Positions 1 through 12,258 of a stretch of DNA of 64,000 nucleotides are shown piece after piece. Source of the stretch: Megalopta genalis (taxonomy: Eukaryota > Arthropoda > Insecta > Hymenoptera > Halictidae); contig NC_135014.1 of the NCBI RefSeq assembly GCF_051020955.1, forward strand, positions 36,598,742 to 36,662,741. Reading direction: 5' to 3'. The notes beneath the pieces are model-generated. The model did not search any database and was not told where the DNA came from. It saw only the letters and a list, made by a program, of their open reading frames with translations. Every line of letters begins with the position of its first letter. Position 1 is the stretch's first letter. The translations under genes were made by a program, and so were the position numbers.

Positions 1-439
1 GTCTACGGACGTGTTCAGGGTCAGGCCGGCGGAAGCTGAGAAATTTAGGGTAATAGGGTAATTTCTGGAAAGGATAGTCTTGCGAAATCCCCGGCAACGA
101 GGACGCGGATCGTCAATGCGGCTCGGAATTGCACAATCACCCCCGCGGCCGCCCCTCGCGCCACCACTTTATATTTCCCGTGGTGTGCATCGGCGCGCTC
201 CGTAACACGAATGCATCCTGCACTGTCTTCCTCGTGCGTGAATGATCATCGTTCACTCGGGCACGGTCTCGGTTTCAAAAACATTCTCTTGATCTCCCCG
301 AACGCTTCAATCCTCGATCCTTTCTCCAGTTGAAAAGATCCTGTATTTTAATTGCCATCGAAGAACAAAATGTTCGTTCGGGGAAGTGCGGATGGCATTC
401 GATAGCATTTTCGTTGTCGGATCATTCGATATTTTGCTG

Positions 440-1080
440 AAAGTCTACCAAAAAATTTTGGAGGTGCTTGCAAGTGCTTTCAAAGTACTATGCTTTAAAG
501 CGCTGATGAGCTTGAAGTACTTCGAGGGCTTTGAAGGTACAATAAATTCTCCCCAATTGTCCCTCAGCTTGCCATTAAAAATGGGCAACTTGGAAAGACT
601 TTGAAAGAATATCTTTGTTTAGAAGCTGAGGGACAATTGGAGAATATTTACTGTACTTCTAAAGTATTTGAGAAATCTGAAAATGCGATAAAGAGAATTT
701 TAGAGACCTAGAAAGTACCCTAAATATTTTTTCAAACCTTGCAAGTGCTGCTAAACTGATATTTAAATTTGGCAAATACTTCCGAACCATATTTCAGACT
801 TGACAAGTACTCCAAAAATTATTCACGGATCTGAAAAGTACTCCTAAGATACTTCCAATAGTTTTTGCAAATCTCACAGTGCTTTTAAAGTAATTCGCGA
901 GTATCTCAGATATTTCCAAAATAAATACCTTGAAGACCATTCCAAGTCCTGGATGGTTCCCTTGGAGTACCTCGAAGACCTTGAAAGTACTTCGAAGACT
1001 TGCGAGGTACTCGCGTAGTATCCGCGGTACTGAAAAAAGCAAACCATTCGTCGTAGCACCGAAGCTACTCGAAAGTTCAG
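440..1080. repeat. Degenerate short-motif repeat
   Basis: A loosely repeated motif around GAAAGTACTT, often preceded by CTTG or TTT, recurs about every 20-40 bases. It looks like an old, decayed minisatellite and is interrupted by the inverted-repeat element at 538-655. No coding meaning is apparent. Confidence 0.5.
538..655. mobile_element. Short foldback MITE (TAAATTCTCC family)
   Basis: Two ends read as inverted copies: a left end with AATTGTCCCTCAGCTT and a right end with AAGCTGAGGGACAATT, each capped by a TAAATTCTCC-like terminus. The same termini occur at 6769-7034, 10899-11127, 37497-37690 and about 40690-41107, so this is a dispersed non-autonomous family. This copy is short, about 118 bp. 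Confidence 0.7.
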
Positions 1081-1912
1081 ATTCGCCGGCATCGAGAAGC
1101 GCGTCCGGGCCACGGCAGATCGCCGAAACTGTTCAAGGATTCAATGTACTCGACTTTCGTACTCGGCGGCGTGCTCAAAGGCCTGCTCGAGTACTCGCGG
1201 CATGCTCCGCCGAGCAATCTCCTCGAATGCCTCCGCTATCGATCTCCGGCGACGTTCGGTTCTTTCCCGAACCTTATCTGTTACGTCCACCCCCGCTCCT
1301 CCTGGATCCGCCATCGCCTCCGTGTCCCCCTGATTCAATAGATCTATTCCCAATCGCGCTAAGTGCAGTGCTTAATTTCCAGTCCCCGCTGCGAGAAGCT
1401 TTTCAAAACAATCGTCGAACGACTGATTTATCGTACCTCGTCGATTTCGGTGTCCCTCCTCCCCCCGCTCGGTTCCTCGCCGCCCCCTCACCATAACTCT
1501 TCCGCGATATCCGAACCGAAGATGTTATCCAGAGTAATGTTCGATGATCGACGGGCTACGGTCGTCGACCACCTCGAATTTAAGCACAGTGTCCCCCGTC
1601 TTTCTCGACCTCCCCCCCGACACAGCCCTCTCTTTGTTCATCGAATGTACCGTGCCTGGCACACTTTAGCTCCCGTTATTCTCCTTCTTCTCATCTCGTC
1701 CTTGTTCTTCCGTTTCTGGTATCTTTGGTTCTGTTTCGTTCCACGAGACCTGCAGTCTCGACGCCTCTTGTTATGGTAGTTGTTGCACCCCCTATTAAAA
1801 CTCCACCGTTGGTATATGTATTCCAAAGTACATACGTATACAGAACTGGTTATGATGACACACGTCCGTTTTTTGGAAGTGCTTGCGATGTTCACGCGCG
1901 ATCTGCTGCATA

Positions 1913-1980
1913 CTCTCTCTCTCTCTCTCTTTTTCTTTCTTTTTTTCTTTCTTTATCTATTTATCTGTCTGTCTGTCACT
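1913..1980. repeat. CT / TCTG microsatellite
   Basis: A run of CT dinucleotides passes into TTTC, TTTA and TCTG tetranucleotides. It is a simple repeat without coding capacity. Confidence 0.85.
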
Positions 1981-2860
1981 CTATTTTTGCATCGATAGAA
2001 ACTGGATATTGTGTTCTTAGTTTGTCTGATTTTATGGGACTCCGTCACGTGGTCCGTCTTTATTAGCCACGCTCACCCACAAGCTTTACCCCTGATTTTC
2101 TTTTCTTGGTCACCCGTTCTCGGCCCCCTTTCTACTTTAGTTTTGGGAATGACACCGGGAGTAGTTTTATACCGCTGACTATCGATCTCGCACTCGAACC
2201 CGGGCGTTTGTGAACTGTTCGTAACGCGAACGATCCGGTACAGGGAGCCGCGAATAGTTTATAGAACTTTCTTGCTGTTCTGATCAACCAACAAATTCTT
2301 AACGATAGATTCGCTGAGCATTAAAAACAGCTGTTTTATATCAATTTATCAAACTAACAATGAGACGTTCATTCTGACTTTTAACTTGAGTGTTATTGTA
2401 ATATTTGCCGCTAGTAACACGTGTATCGAATAAATAACTCGTAAACCTGTCTTTGCAATCTGAATAATCGTAAATGAAAAGATTAGTGCACCGTCATTAT
2501 CACGGGTTTCCGTAATCAAGCAATCTCGATGACCAAGAATTTCACTTTAATCAAACCGCAACGATTCGATCGACGTCGATGTTTGTGGGCCACTTTCGCG
2601 CCGGGTTGACTGTACTTCGAATCACTTCTTAGCAATTCAAGCAATCTAGAAATGCCAGTATATCGATTTATAGCGTGTTCAATGGTGGAGGTCTTTACGC
2701 GGAATTGAAAAGAATTGATCGCTTTCGATTAGTTGAAATTCTAGCTCAGGTCTGCTCCTAGTTCTATCGATTTCTGAAAAATTGCTGCGAGGAGAGGCCT
2801 TTGGAATCGTCTCCGCAAGAATAAAAATCAATCGATGCAGGAAATACTTGAAAATACTTG

Positions 2861-3640
2861 TTGCTGCATAATTGATTGACTCGCTGCACAGTTAATTGAC
2901 TCGCTGCACAGTTAATTGACTCGCTGCACAGTTAATTGACTCGCTGCACAATTGATTGACTTCCTGCACAATTAATTGACTCGCTGCCCAATTAATTGAC
3001 TTTCTGCACAATTAATTGATTTGCTGTACAATTAATTGATTCGCTGTACAATCAATTGACTCGTTGCACAATTAATTGACTTTTTGCACAATTAATTGAC
3101 TCGCTGCACAATTGATTGACTTCCTGCACAATTAATTGACTCGCTGCCCAATTAATTGACTTTCTGCACAATTAATTGATTTGCTGTACAATTAATTGAT
3201 TCGCTGTACAATCAATTGACTCGTTGCACAATTAATCGGCCTTCTGCACAATTAATTGACTCGCTGCACAATTGATTGACTTTCTGCACAATTAATTGTC
3301 TCGCTGCCCAATTAATTGACTGTCTGCACAATTAATTGACTTTCTGCACAATTAATTGACTCGTTGCACAATTAATTGACTTTCTGCACAATTAATTGAC
3401 TTCCTGCACAATTAATTGACTTTCTGCACAATTAATTGACTGTCTGCACAATTAATTGACTTTCTACACAATTAATTGACTGTCTGCACAATTAATTGAC
3501 TTTCTGCACAATTAATTGACTTTCTGCACAATTAATTGACTTCCTGCACAATTAATTGACTTTCTGCACAATTAATTGACTTCCTGCACGATTAATTGGC
3601 TTTCTGCACAATTAATTGACTTTCTGCACAATTAATTGAC
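2861..3640. repeat. 20-bp satellite array, 39 units
   Basis: 780 bases divide exactly into 39 units of 20 bp with no insertion or deletion. The common unit is TTTCTGCACAATTAATTGAC. Variant units (TCGCTGCCC, TTGCTGTAC, TCGCTGTACAATCAATTGAC) recur in the same order at 2941-3100 and 3101-3260, which shows an eight-unit (160 bp) higher-order repeat; the 3' half is more uniform. Nearly every unit carries the palindrome CAATTAATTG, two overlapping TAATTG/CAATTA homeodomain-type cores. There are no unique spacers between the units, so it is not a CRISPR array. Confidence 0.95.
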
Positions 3641-6404
3641 CTGCCAGTAAAAAATTGAATATTCGAACGAAGTCTGTTCGAGGGACGACTGCGGGCGTTT
3701 CCGAAGGGTTCTCCTTCGACTATTGTACCTTCCTTGGAGCGAAGGAGTGGGAGGGAGAGTATCGGGGAGAGACGAAGCACGAGAGTCGGAAGTGGACTAA
3801 TTCGACGGTCGTTTGTCCACCACAGGGGGATCCCCGAGAAATCCGCCCGACGTCTGATTCCGACACGGTGAACCGGTGCGTGGCGGCGAGCAACTCGAAA
3901 GAAAGCAAGAATGTTATATATGTTATAGCCCTTAATCAGAATCTGTGTGTTAGCTCGATGTTGCATCTCTATACACTCACAAGTCGCTCCAAAGTCTGGG
4001 ATCGCTCCGCCATGTTTGCTCGGAGAAAACGGCGCCGTTCCTCCGAGACCGCGTGCTCTACACGGTGCCGTTTAAATACGGATCTGTCTGAACTGTCGTT
4101 TCTTCGCCACCAAAATGTCCGGTGATTCTTAATGTCGTGTTTCTTAACCGGATCGATGCTCCTCTTAAATCCTATAATATCCTCCTATAAAATGTTTTCT
4201 GACGATAGAAATCGAATCGGTCGAAAGTTATTGAAATCTCCTCCGTTTTCTCCGAGAAAAGGGCGATCCCAAATTTCTGGGCAGCACGGTGTACACACAT
4301 ACGTGTCGGTACATGTATGACCGTTACGTATTCGCGTGACAATTCTTATAAATAGACATGCGCACGTATATTTGACGGTTGACGACCGTACGTGGTAATT
4401 AGGACGATTGAATAGATGTACGTGTCTCTGTGTTTATAATAATTGTTGCACAGTCCGTATAGCCGCCTGCAGCTGTGTGCACGATCGTACGCGCAATGCT
4501 GTCGTTGGTAGGCGTGCCGACGTATTTTTCTACTTCCGTTCTACCGCCACCCCCGCACCCCCGTTTTTTTCCCATCAGCCGCCCGCCTTCTCGTCCATAG
4601 TTCTGTCCGGCATCGAAACGAACGAGCTGTTATCTGAATCCCAATTTTCTTTACCACTTTGCCAGACCATTTCGTTTCGACCGATTCCGTGACGATCATG
4701 GAACGTTTGGTCCCCGAATTAAGAGCCGCGGTATGCTTTGTCGCGGATGATTCAATCCCCTCGCGATCTCCATCGTTCGAATTAACCGGCCAAATCGTTC
4801 TATCAACGCCGAAAGGGGATCCGCGTGAAAATATAGAAAAGAAATTCTCCGTGGAAATCTCGATAAACGGGATCAATCGAAGCTCTAGCGATCTGCCCTC
4901 CGAGTCTGCCGTTCCCGATTTCTCCGGCGGCCATATTGGAGAACGAGATTGAATCATCCGACACTTCCGGCCGTTTCGGCGGATCGACCGAGACTTTTTG
5001 GTTGCACTCCCTTTTCCCCGTGGATCGGATGAAGCTTGCGCTTTCAGGCATATATGACATAGCCGAGAACGATTTAGAAGCGAGACGTTTGTTTTCTAGG
5101 ATCGTGGTTTTGTTTGTTCGTTGCGATCGAAGGCTTGCCGCTGTCTCCGGCCTAAGGGAAACGTGTACCTTTCGAACGACCGGCCGCAGTAGATACGGAC
5201 GACCATGATCGGACACACACGGCAATTAAACCGGTCTGTGCGTCTGATCAGCATCCCGGTGAATCTACTCGATGCGAATGCCCGGCGCGCGACTTAAGCT
5301 CGCGTTGCTAACAGCTCCAAACACTTCCAGGTCCTTTGCAGTCCAACGATTCGAGGTCTTCGACCTCTTCCTCTCCCCTTCAACAAGAAACTCTTGACAG
5401 TACCACCACCCTCGACAGACTTAATTGATTTCAACTATTCTACTCTCATCGCACTTTCGGCGCTGATGCACGAGTCCTGACGTTTCCATCTCGGCGGCAA
5501 TTTTCCCTTGAATAAACAATCGATCGTCAAGAGAAAATCGTGCCCGGAACGAAAGCGACGGGACGAAGTACGTCGGCCGATTGCTTTCGAACTAAACGAG
5601 CTACCGCGACAGGCGGAGCATGGAGAATAAATCTAGTCCGCCTGACAACGACCACACAGTCATTAACAAAGCCGGGTGAACATAAGCCACGAAAAAACAG
5701 AGTTGGGCAACGTTTTATTCGGATGACGGATAAAAGTTGAAGAGAAAGAATATCATTCGAACAAAGATTCATTCGAATAGATACGCAGAATAATTTACGA
5801 AGAATAACGAACGATCGTTAGTCCAGTGAAATATTCGTGCGAAAAGATTTTTCGATTCGGACAATCGACTTCGATAAATATTATTAATATTATTATAATA
5901 CATCCGAAGGGGGAATAATCCGAATAATGTCGAACTCTGCACGAAAACCGACCGAAGAGCATCGATCTAACCGAACTCGTATTTTTGTATGCCTCTGTAT
6001 GGAAAATAAGTGTAAACTGCGATATTCCTGTGTATGTATAGTAAATATTTATATGTGTATACCCACGTATATCCGAATCTATATATCTGACGCCCCCGTT
6101 TGCCTGTCTGTCTGACTGACCTGTCCGTTAAACGGCCCGCGAAAGCAAAAGGAAATTCTGCAGAGAAACGCCGCTCGATATTAATTCGTGAAAATGCAGA
6201 AAGCCTATACCGAAAGCATACACTATATGCTGCCGCCCCTACGACTAGTCGAAGAGAGCGATTCGAACGAACGAATTTTGTCGAGAATTAACGCCCCCGA
6301 ACAGACTGGGAACAAGGTTCGGGGCTTGGAAAACGGACAGACAGACAGACGGACGGCATTTCTTGCTAACTGCGTAGTACCGGTCTACCTGGTAAGCTAG
6401 CTGT

Positions 6405-6451
6405 CGCTGTCTGTCTGTCTGTCTGTCTGTTTCTCTGTTCGTCTGTGTGTA

Positions 6452-6482
<31 letters not shown>

Positions 6483-6526
6483 ATGTCCGTCCGTCCGTCT
6501 GTCTGTCTGTCTGTCTTTCTGCCCAA
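6405..6526. repeat. TGTC microsatellite
   Basis: Long runs of TGTC/TCTG interrupted by GTCCG and TCTTT variants. The open frames on both strands here are artefacts of the simple sequence. Confidence 0.9.
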
Positions 6527-6768
6527 CCACCCTGTTACACCCTTGTACACCTGTTCACGTATTACTATTTTTTAAGGGCGCGGCCTCGAGTCTTAACGAG
6601 TCCATTGGTGGATCACCGGCCGCGGCGGGAAATTCGAATATTCGTATTCTCCCGCGCGATTCTTGGCCAGTGCTGTTCGGGATTTCTCGGTTATCTGCAC
6701 TCTCGAAACCTCCGATCGCTCGAAAGAGCTTAAAGGAAGGTCCAATTTTCATCGGAAATCGTAAGTCA

Positions 6769-6873
6769 CGGTAAATTCTCTGAAATCGTCCCTCAGCTTG
6801 TAAACGAAAATGGACAATTTGCGAGGAGGGGATAGGATTTTTCAGCTCATTTTTATAGTTGTTATAGCTATAT

Positions 6874-6916
<43 letters not shown>

Positions 6917-7034
6917 TATATATATATCGCGGCTATAGAAACGAGCCGCGAGGCTCGAATAATCGTATCTCCTCTTCCAAAATCGTCCAATTTTTGTTTA
7001 CCATGTGACGGACAATTTGGGAGAATTTACCGTA
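6769..7034. mobile_element. MITE, TAAATTCTCC family, with AT core
   Basis: The left terminus reads ACGGTAAATTCTC followed by GTCCCTCAGCTTG. The right terminus reads GGACAATTTGGGAG followed by AATTTACCGT, so the ends are inverted copies. Internal arms around TTTTTATAGTTG and CTATAGAAACGAGCCGCGAG are also inverted around an AT dinucleotide run (about 6876-6927). It is non-autonomous. Confidence 0.75.
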
Positions 7035-7199
7035 GTTAGCTCGAGGTGTCGATGGAAAAGTCTGACAATTGAATCTGCGAACGAAACAATTTTTGTGGAT
7101 TTTTTTAATGTCCGGAGAGTTCGAGATTTCAGCGAAAATCGAAAGAGAATCAAGTATTTGAAGGTCGACGCGAATCGTCGACTACGGTTCGGCCCGTGA

Positions 7200-8235
7200 T
7201 CCATAGATCGGATCGAGGCCGTGCACTCTCTCTATCTCTCTCTCTCTTTCTCTCTTTCTCTCTGTTGGTCTGATAACCGTGCACACCATAATTATCTCTA
7301 TCTCACTCACTGTCACACGGCCAATGCTCTGGGTATGTCGTATGCTGGATGGAATTAACTTATACTCTATACTATATATACATATATATATATTGACTTC
7401 ACCTAATAATTGACTTGATAGAACGTTCGATTGATTTTCTTACGATACCTTGGATTGAGACATGTTTACTGCTCTAACACACACTTGTCTGTCTCTGTCT
7501 ATCTCTTCTATCTATCTCTCTCCGTACGATACTACCTATTACTATTGTTGTTGCGATGTTGGTGTTGTTGTTTATACCATATACATATATATATATACAT
7601 ACATACATGCATACATATATATATATATACCACGTATATATGTATATCATTGTATTGATGTTGATGTTGTTGTTACCTTGATGTTTTTTGATGTGTTGTT
7701 TAATCGTTGTTATCTTGCTGTTTGATGTTTGTTGTTGCACTATATATATATTCTATATATAATCTCTCTATATATATTCTATATATCATATATATATATA
7801 CATACCTATATGTATATATACATACATGTATATATCCACATATCTCTGCGCGTGATACAACGTGCACACGCGCGCGCGCGCGCTAGCACCCCGTCAGCAA
7901 CAATAAACGGGAGTCGTTTTGTCGAACAGAAATCTCATACAGTAAGAAGAATTCTCGTGCAACTAACATCGTGCTTTATCGAACCGCTGGCCGTGCTATG
8001 ATATTCATTGGATCACTATAGGAGTCGAAGAATCTCCTCGAACATACTCGAGAGCGCGCGCGCGCGCGTTCACGCGTATATAGGTACATGTACATTTCAG
8101 CCAGCCAGCCTCACGCTTGGAGTGCCTCGTATATACATATATACAGAAATCTGTCTATGTATACGTATATATACATATGTGTACACATATACACATATAT
8201 GCATTGTATATATATGTATATATAGATATACTTAA
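7200..8235. repeat. Cluster of AT, CT, TATG and CG simple repeats
   Basis: Several short microsatellites lie together: CT (7225-7265), TATA/CATA (7370-7640 and 7740-7850), and CG runs near 7868-7885 and 8053-8070. No gene is recognised. Confidence 0.8.
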
Positions 8236-8687
8236 CACGATATAGTTGGTCGCCTCCCCTACCCCCTTGATACACCACTAAAACCACCCCCTAACAGACT
8301 TACAGCGGCAATCGTTATCTCTGTTTGCTCCCACTTCCATTAAACTCGAACTTTAATAACCTCCCGGCTTTATTAACGTTTCTTGGCGCGAACTGTTAAC
8401 GTCGTCGTCGTTGTCGCCCGCGATCTAACATTCAATTAATCGAAACCCTGCTGGCCAACCTTTTTAACCCTGCTGCTGCGTCCTCCGTTTTAACCGAAAC
8501 ATTCTTCCAAAGTGTAACAGTTTCGATTGCAGTTTCAATCTTATTATTCAATTCTTGCGAAAAATTATCGACATCGTGTTTATGACACTCGATAATCATA
8601 ATTAAGGAAACAACGATTTGGCTAGGTCTAAAATGTTACACGATATAACAGTGGCGACCCTTTTGGTAATTCTGGGCTCTCGACCAA

Positions 8688-8925
8688 CCCTTTGCACGCG
8701 AGCGGTGGCTCCGAGGCGCCATTAAAAATCGCCATGTAATTCATATAACAATTGTTTAGATTCGTAGTTACTGTTTAATTAATTGCTACATATTTAAATG
8801 TCGTATGCAAAAGCAACTGATTCGATATAAACGAAATGAGAACGATGACATAGAGCAAAGAATTCAGGTCAGAAGAGAAACGTCTGCGTCGTTGAGATTA
8901 AACAGCTCGACCCTCGAAGGGTTAA
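8688..8925. mobile_element. Possible TTAA-type MITE
   Basis: The left end CCCTTTGCACGCGAG is roughly inverted by CTCGACCCTCGAAGGG at the right, which is followed by TTAA at 8922-8925. The left subterminal GGTGGCTCCGAGGCGCC resembles the right end of the element at 34186-34795, which places both in one piggyBac-like MITE family. The left TTAA is degraded, so the limits are uncertain. Confidence 0.5.
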
Positions 8926-9322
8926 CGGTAGACCAGTCCATCGTTGAAAGTAACTAGATTCACCCTATAAAAATAACAAGACTGTATTCATTCGAATTTC
9001 GTGCGATCTTTGCTGTAAAATAATTTCAATCGTCGCGAAATAAGAAACCGGTGGCGCGAACACCGTTGGTGCGTCTAGTTTGAAAGGGTTAAAGGGGCGA
9101 GCAGGACACAGCAGGGTTAATAAAATACCGCGGATTGTGACGATAATCTGGACGTTCCGGCGAGAATGATTCCAGCACGAGTATCGACTTGTTTCGAGGA
9201 TAAAGTGAAGCGGTTGAAACAGGGTCGATTCGTCGGAAGATGGGCGGTCGAAGTTCAGGGGGTGGTTCACCGTGGCCCTAGCCGTGGCGGTCGGAGGATG
9301 ACAGTGGTGAATTGTGTTTCAG

Positions 9323-9510
9323 GATTGCACTCGCCGCACGAAGGACTGGCCGGTGGTTCCGGTCAGAGTATGTCCGGGCTCGCCTACTATCAGCCGGAGC
9401 ACCCTGCCTCCGCGGGGGTGGTCAAGTACCCCGAGAACGGTCACGACACCCTCTCGGACTTCGTCACGTTCGTCTGCCAGGAGGCCGAGAATACTCAGCA
9501 ACTGCCCCAG
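9323..9510 (+). CDS. NfI: Nuclear factor I, internal exon
   Basis: Internal coding exon of an NFI-family (CTF/NF1) nuclear DNA-binding transcription factor. The acceptor is TGTGTTTCAG at 9313-9322. The first two bases complete a codon begun in an unseen upstream exon, and 62 codons follow up to CAG|GT at 9510, ending in phase 0. The peptide includes YYQPEHP, VVKYPENG and DTLSDFVTFVCQE. The last corresponds in position and character to the DPLKDLVSLAC stretch near the C-terminus of vertebrate NFIs, within the regulatory half of the protein. The N-terminal DNA-binding/dimerisation domain is not encoded here and must lie on earlier exons. Identification rests on this exon together with the next one; the exon limits are supported by matching phases. 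Confidence 0.88.
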
Positions 9511-10510
9511 GTAGCTTCCGGATCCTTTAAACCCGCCCCGTTCTCCAGTTTCGGTAATACAAACATTGCTCCGCTCCTAGAGTCAGTTCTTTCGCCGTCG
9601 TTGCCCAGATTTCTCTACCCCCGCGAGCTCGCAGCCGAGCTTAATCTAGATCTTTCTCCAATCCAGTGCATAATTCTGTTTATTTTGCTGATCGATGTTT
9701 GCATGATCGTAACGAGAAGAACGGGACGGTACTCTGCGACCTGCATCGTCATCCGTGTTCCAATCGCCCTGGATTCTACGAGCCTAATTCGCCTATGGTA
9801 GAGTTGGTAATAATTGGCATTTAGTATTATCGAGACTACGGAAATTGTTCTGTCGACGGTCGGACTCTGAACCCCTCGTTTATGGCGGCAATCCTTCACG
9901 AAATAATGTGTATCTCGCATCCTTCTGTTCCCTCTCGAAAACGCTCCTTGATGCAACATTTAAAGATTTATAGATCGTTTGAAAATATGGTTTCATAGTC
10001 CAGTGGCTGAAAGATTTACGAATGATCGAGAAAAACATCCCTGAAATTCGAACACGAAAAAGAGATCACAGAAGACCTTAAAAATTCGCAGAGGGTCTGG
10101 AAAACCATCCCTCAAAATCAAACATGGAAAATATCACGGGAGAAACTGAAATGAAACTGAAATTGAAGCTTCATCCCTTAAATTTGAAAATAAAAAAATC
10201 ATCCCACATTAAATTCACAGAGGATCTAAAAATATTCCCAGCCGATCTAGAAAGACGTCCTTCGAAATCCAACATAAAAAAGTTTAAAGATCTCTCGGAG
10301 ACCATCCCTAAATGAATAAAGATAATTAAAAAAAGTCACTGGAGAACCTTGGCGAGATCATGATCCCCATTTCCGTTGCCGAACGAGGGGTGCAAGAGGT
10401 CTAATCTAATTAAAATAGTTCAATAAAAGAGATACAATGATCCATAAATCGGGGTGAGTGGATCACGCGCGGGTCGACGACGTTGATCGGTGGGTGTGTG
10501 GTATTTCCAG
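9511..10510 (+). other. NfI intron
   Basis: Phase-0 intron of 1,000 bp from CAG|GTAGCT to ATTTCCAG. A degenerate repeat with AAATTC, CATCCCT and AAAA motifs fills about 10010-10320. I see no gene or intact transposon in it. Confidence 0.8.
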
Positions 10511-10870
10511 GCGCAGCTAGCCGGACCCCGCACTGGTATACAAAAGTTCTCTCAGTATTATCCGAGCTCGATGTTGCCGCCACCTCCGCCGGCCCCGATG
10601 GCGAGGCCGGTCGCGATAATCAGGTCGACGGGCGAATTAACGGCGACGAGTTCGAACTCACCCCCGACATCCTCGACGTCGCCGACGGACCCGTCCGAGC
10701 TGGCCCCGAGTCAGGAACAAATGGCTGCCGCCGCGGTGGGCCTCGTTGGATCCGGCTGCCAGAGCTCCGTCGATCCCGCCGGGAGGAAGAGTCCTGCGAG
10801 GATTCTCGTCACCGCACCCCACACCAGCCGGGAATACACCTTTGCTCATTTCCACTCCCAACCTGGACAG
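10511..10870 (+). CDS. NfI: Nuclear factor I, proline-rich activation exon
   Basis: Exon of exactly 120 codons, phase 0 at both ends (ATTTCCAG|GCG ... GGACAG|GTGAGC). It encodes MLPPPPPAPMARPVAI followed by a Ser/Thr/Pro-rich stretch (SSNSPPTSSTSPTDPS). This is the insect counterpart of the vertebrate NFI segment LPPPPPPPMARPV...SPTSPTYS, part of the proline-rich transactivation domain, and is the strongest family marker in the window. Further on are an Ala-rich segment (MAAAAVG) and SREYTFAHFHSQPGQ. Because the exon is a multiple of three, skipping it would keep the frame, so it could be a cassette exon; that is inference. A MITE begins 28 bp after its splice donor. Confidence 0.93.
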
Positions 10871-10898
10871 GTGAGCTCCCGTTTAAGCATAAAATGCG

Positions 10899-11127
10899 TG
10901 ATTAAATTCTCCCTAATTGACGCACCGATTGCGCACAAAAATGGAAGGGAAGAGGAAGAGTGGAAAGAGGAGATACAATTAATCAAATCTTGCAGTCTGT
11001 TTTTATAGTTGTTGACAATCGATAACTATAAGAATGAGTTGCGAAACTTGAATAATCGTACCTTCTCTTCCCAAATTGCCCATTTTTGTTTCTAAGCTGA
11101 GCGTCAATTAGGAAGAATTTACTGTAG
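10899..11127. mobile_element. MITE, TAAATTCTCC family
   Basis: The left end TTAAATTCTCCCTAATTGACG is mirrored by the right end CGTCAATTAGGAAGAATTTACTG. Internal arms contain TTTTTATAGTTGTTG and an inverted partner with TAACTATAAGAATGAG. It lies 28 bp inside the intron that follows the proline-rich NfI exon. Confidence 0.75.
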
Positions 11128-11133
11128 CCCGAG

Positions 11134-11543
11134 TACAGTAATTTCTCCCGGAAATGCCAAATCTCGGGTTGCTGCGAATTTCCCTGTGCTAGTTCTACGT
11201 CTATGAAATTTATTACTACGTCGATGCTAAGGGTCGACGGAGTCGGTCAAGCGTGCGATGCGCCACGCGACGTGAATTCCTGGTAAACGATACAAAATGC
11301 CTTTGAATCGTGTCATGTGACCTTCGAATCGTGGCGAAAAATTAGAAATAAAAAGGTTAAGTCATCGTTTTTATTCTAGCATTACTATGTATTCATATTA
11401 ATGTGCACCGGCACATTTTTTGCCGACAGCTTCGAGTTTCCATAAAAACGAGAGCCGCGAGAGTCGAAGAATCGCGATTTAGTATTCTCTGATCTGCCGA
11501 TTTCAATTCCGACCTCCGAACATTTGTGGGAGAAATTACTGTA
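11134..11543. mobile_element. MITE with TACAGTAATTTCTC ends, uninterrupted copy
   Basis: The left terminus is TACAGTAATTTCTCCC and the right terminus is GGGAGAAATTACTGTA, perfect inverted 16-mers. The interior matches 55880-56763 over most of its length (for example GTCGATGCTAAGGGTCG and AAGTCATCGTTTTTATTC), except that the other copy carries a further insertion. No reading frame suggests a transposase. Confidence 0.85.
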
Positions 11544-12258
11544 ATTTGTCTTCGCCGGTCGCTTCGGCATTTAGGCATTTAGCATAATACCGTTCTTTTA
11601 ACACTCGCATGACGGATCGTGATTCCGGTGGCCGGATCTCGTGTGACCCATACCAAGCATCCATAGCATTTCACTTCCACTGATTTATTCCTTTTTTAAT
11701 TATTAGACTGCGGATCTTTATGCAAAAATAAAACTTATCTTCACTAATTGCAAGACGCAAGAATCGTATATACATTTATTTATTTTCTTAATCATTTTAA
11801 CCAGTCGACAGTAATAAAATAACACTGTAAAATTGTTCAAACATGTTTGCTGATTTGCATGTGTACCACTCATTGGTCTCATAATATGATATTGCCACAA
11901 TGAAAGTTGATAGGAAATAAAAATTTATCTATTTTTTCTATTTATAATGAGTAATTCGTTACGTTACCTTGCACGCGATACATGAAGGTCACGAGGCCAT
12001 CGTCGTGCGAGGGTTAAATCACAAAAAAGATTCCACTCGTTTCGTTCGACTTGATAAAGTTCGTTTTATTTAAAAAAGCGTCAACGTATTTTCGGCGGTA
12101 ACTGTAAATTTAATTTTTCTTCCAAGATCTAATTGCAATCGAGAAACTTGGAATCGTTGTAACTGTGAAGGAAATGAAACAGCGCGGGATTAAGAGCGTT
12201 CCGTGGTAGGATTAATCCTGTGCACAGGTGTTTGATAAGATCTTCTCGGACTTTTCAG

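Larger units (their letters stand above)
1..9322. other. NfI upstream intron / 5' flank
   Basis: No exon could be recognised here. The first NfI exon seen begins at 9323 in the middle of a codon, so the stretch is at least partly intron. It holds a degenerate repeat (about 440-1080), small inverted-repeat transposons (538-655, 6769-7034, about 8688-8925), CT and TGTC microsatellites, a 20-bp satellite (2861-3640) and AT/CA-rich simple sequence (about 7200-8235). Between 3641 and 6400 and between 1500 and 2860 I see nothing beyond short chance reading frames. An upstream NfI exon could be hidden here, because short exons without a recognisable motif cannot be excluded by eye. Confidence 0.6.
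10871..12258 (+). other. NfI intron with two MITEs
   Basis: Phase-0 intron of 1,388 bp from GTGAGC to CTTTTCAG. It contains the inverted-repeat elements at 10899-11127 and 11134-11543, and a decayed repeat near 11700-11940 shared with about 30375-30580 and 37790-37960. The remainder, 11945-12258, shows nothing recognisable. Confidence 0.8.

Noticed and set aside
930..1496. 188-codon plus-strand frame, and a 70-codon minus frame at 1141-1353 with an alpha-helical look
   Set aside because: No recognisable family, overlapping frames on both strands in a GC-richer patch, and no convincing splice context. Probably chance.
2861..3640. CRISPR-like regular array
   Set aside because: Units are contiguous 20-bp tandem copies with no unique spacers, in a eukaryotic intron.
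9166..9322. ORF leading into the first NfI exon as a possible first exon with Met
   Set aside because: A strong TGTGTTTCAG acceptor lies at 9313-9322 and the upstream peptide has no NFI character, so it is intron read through.
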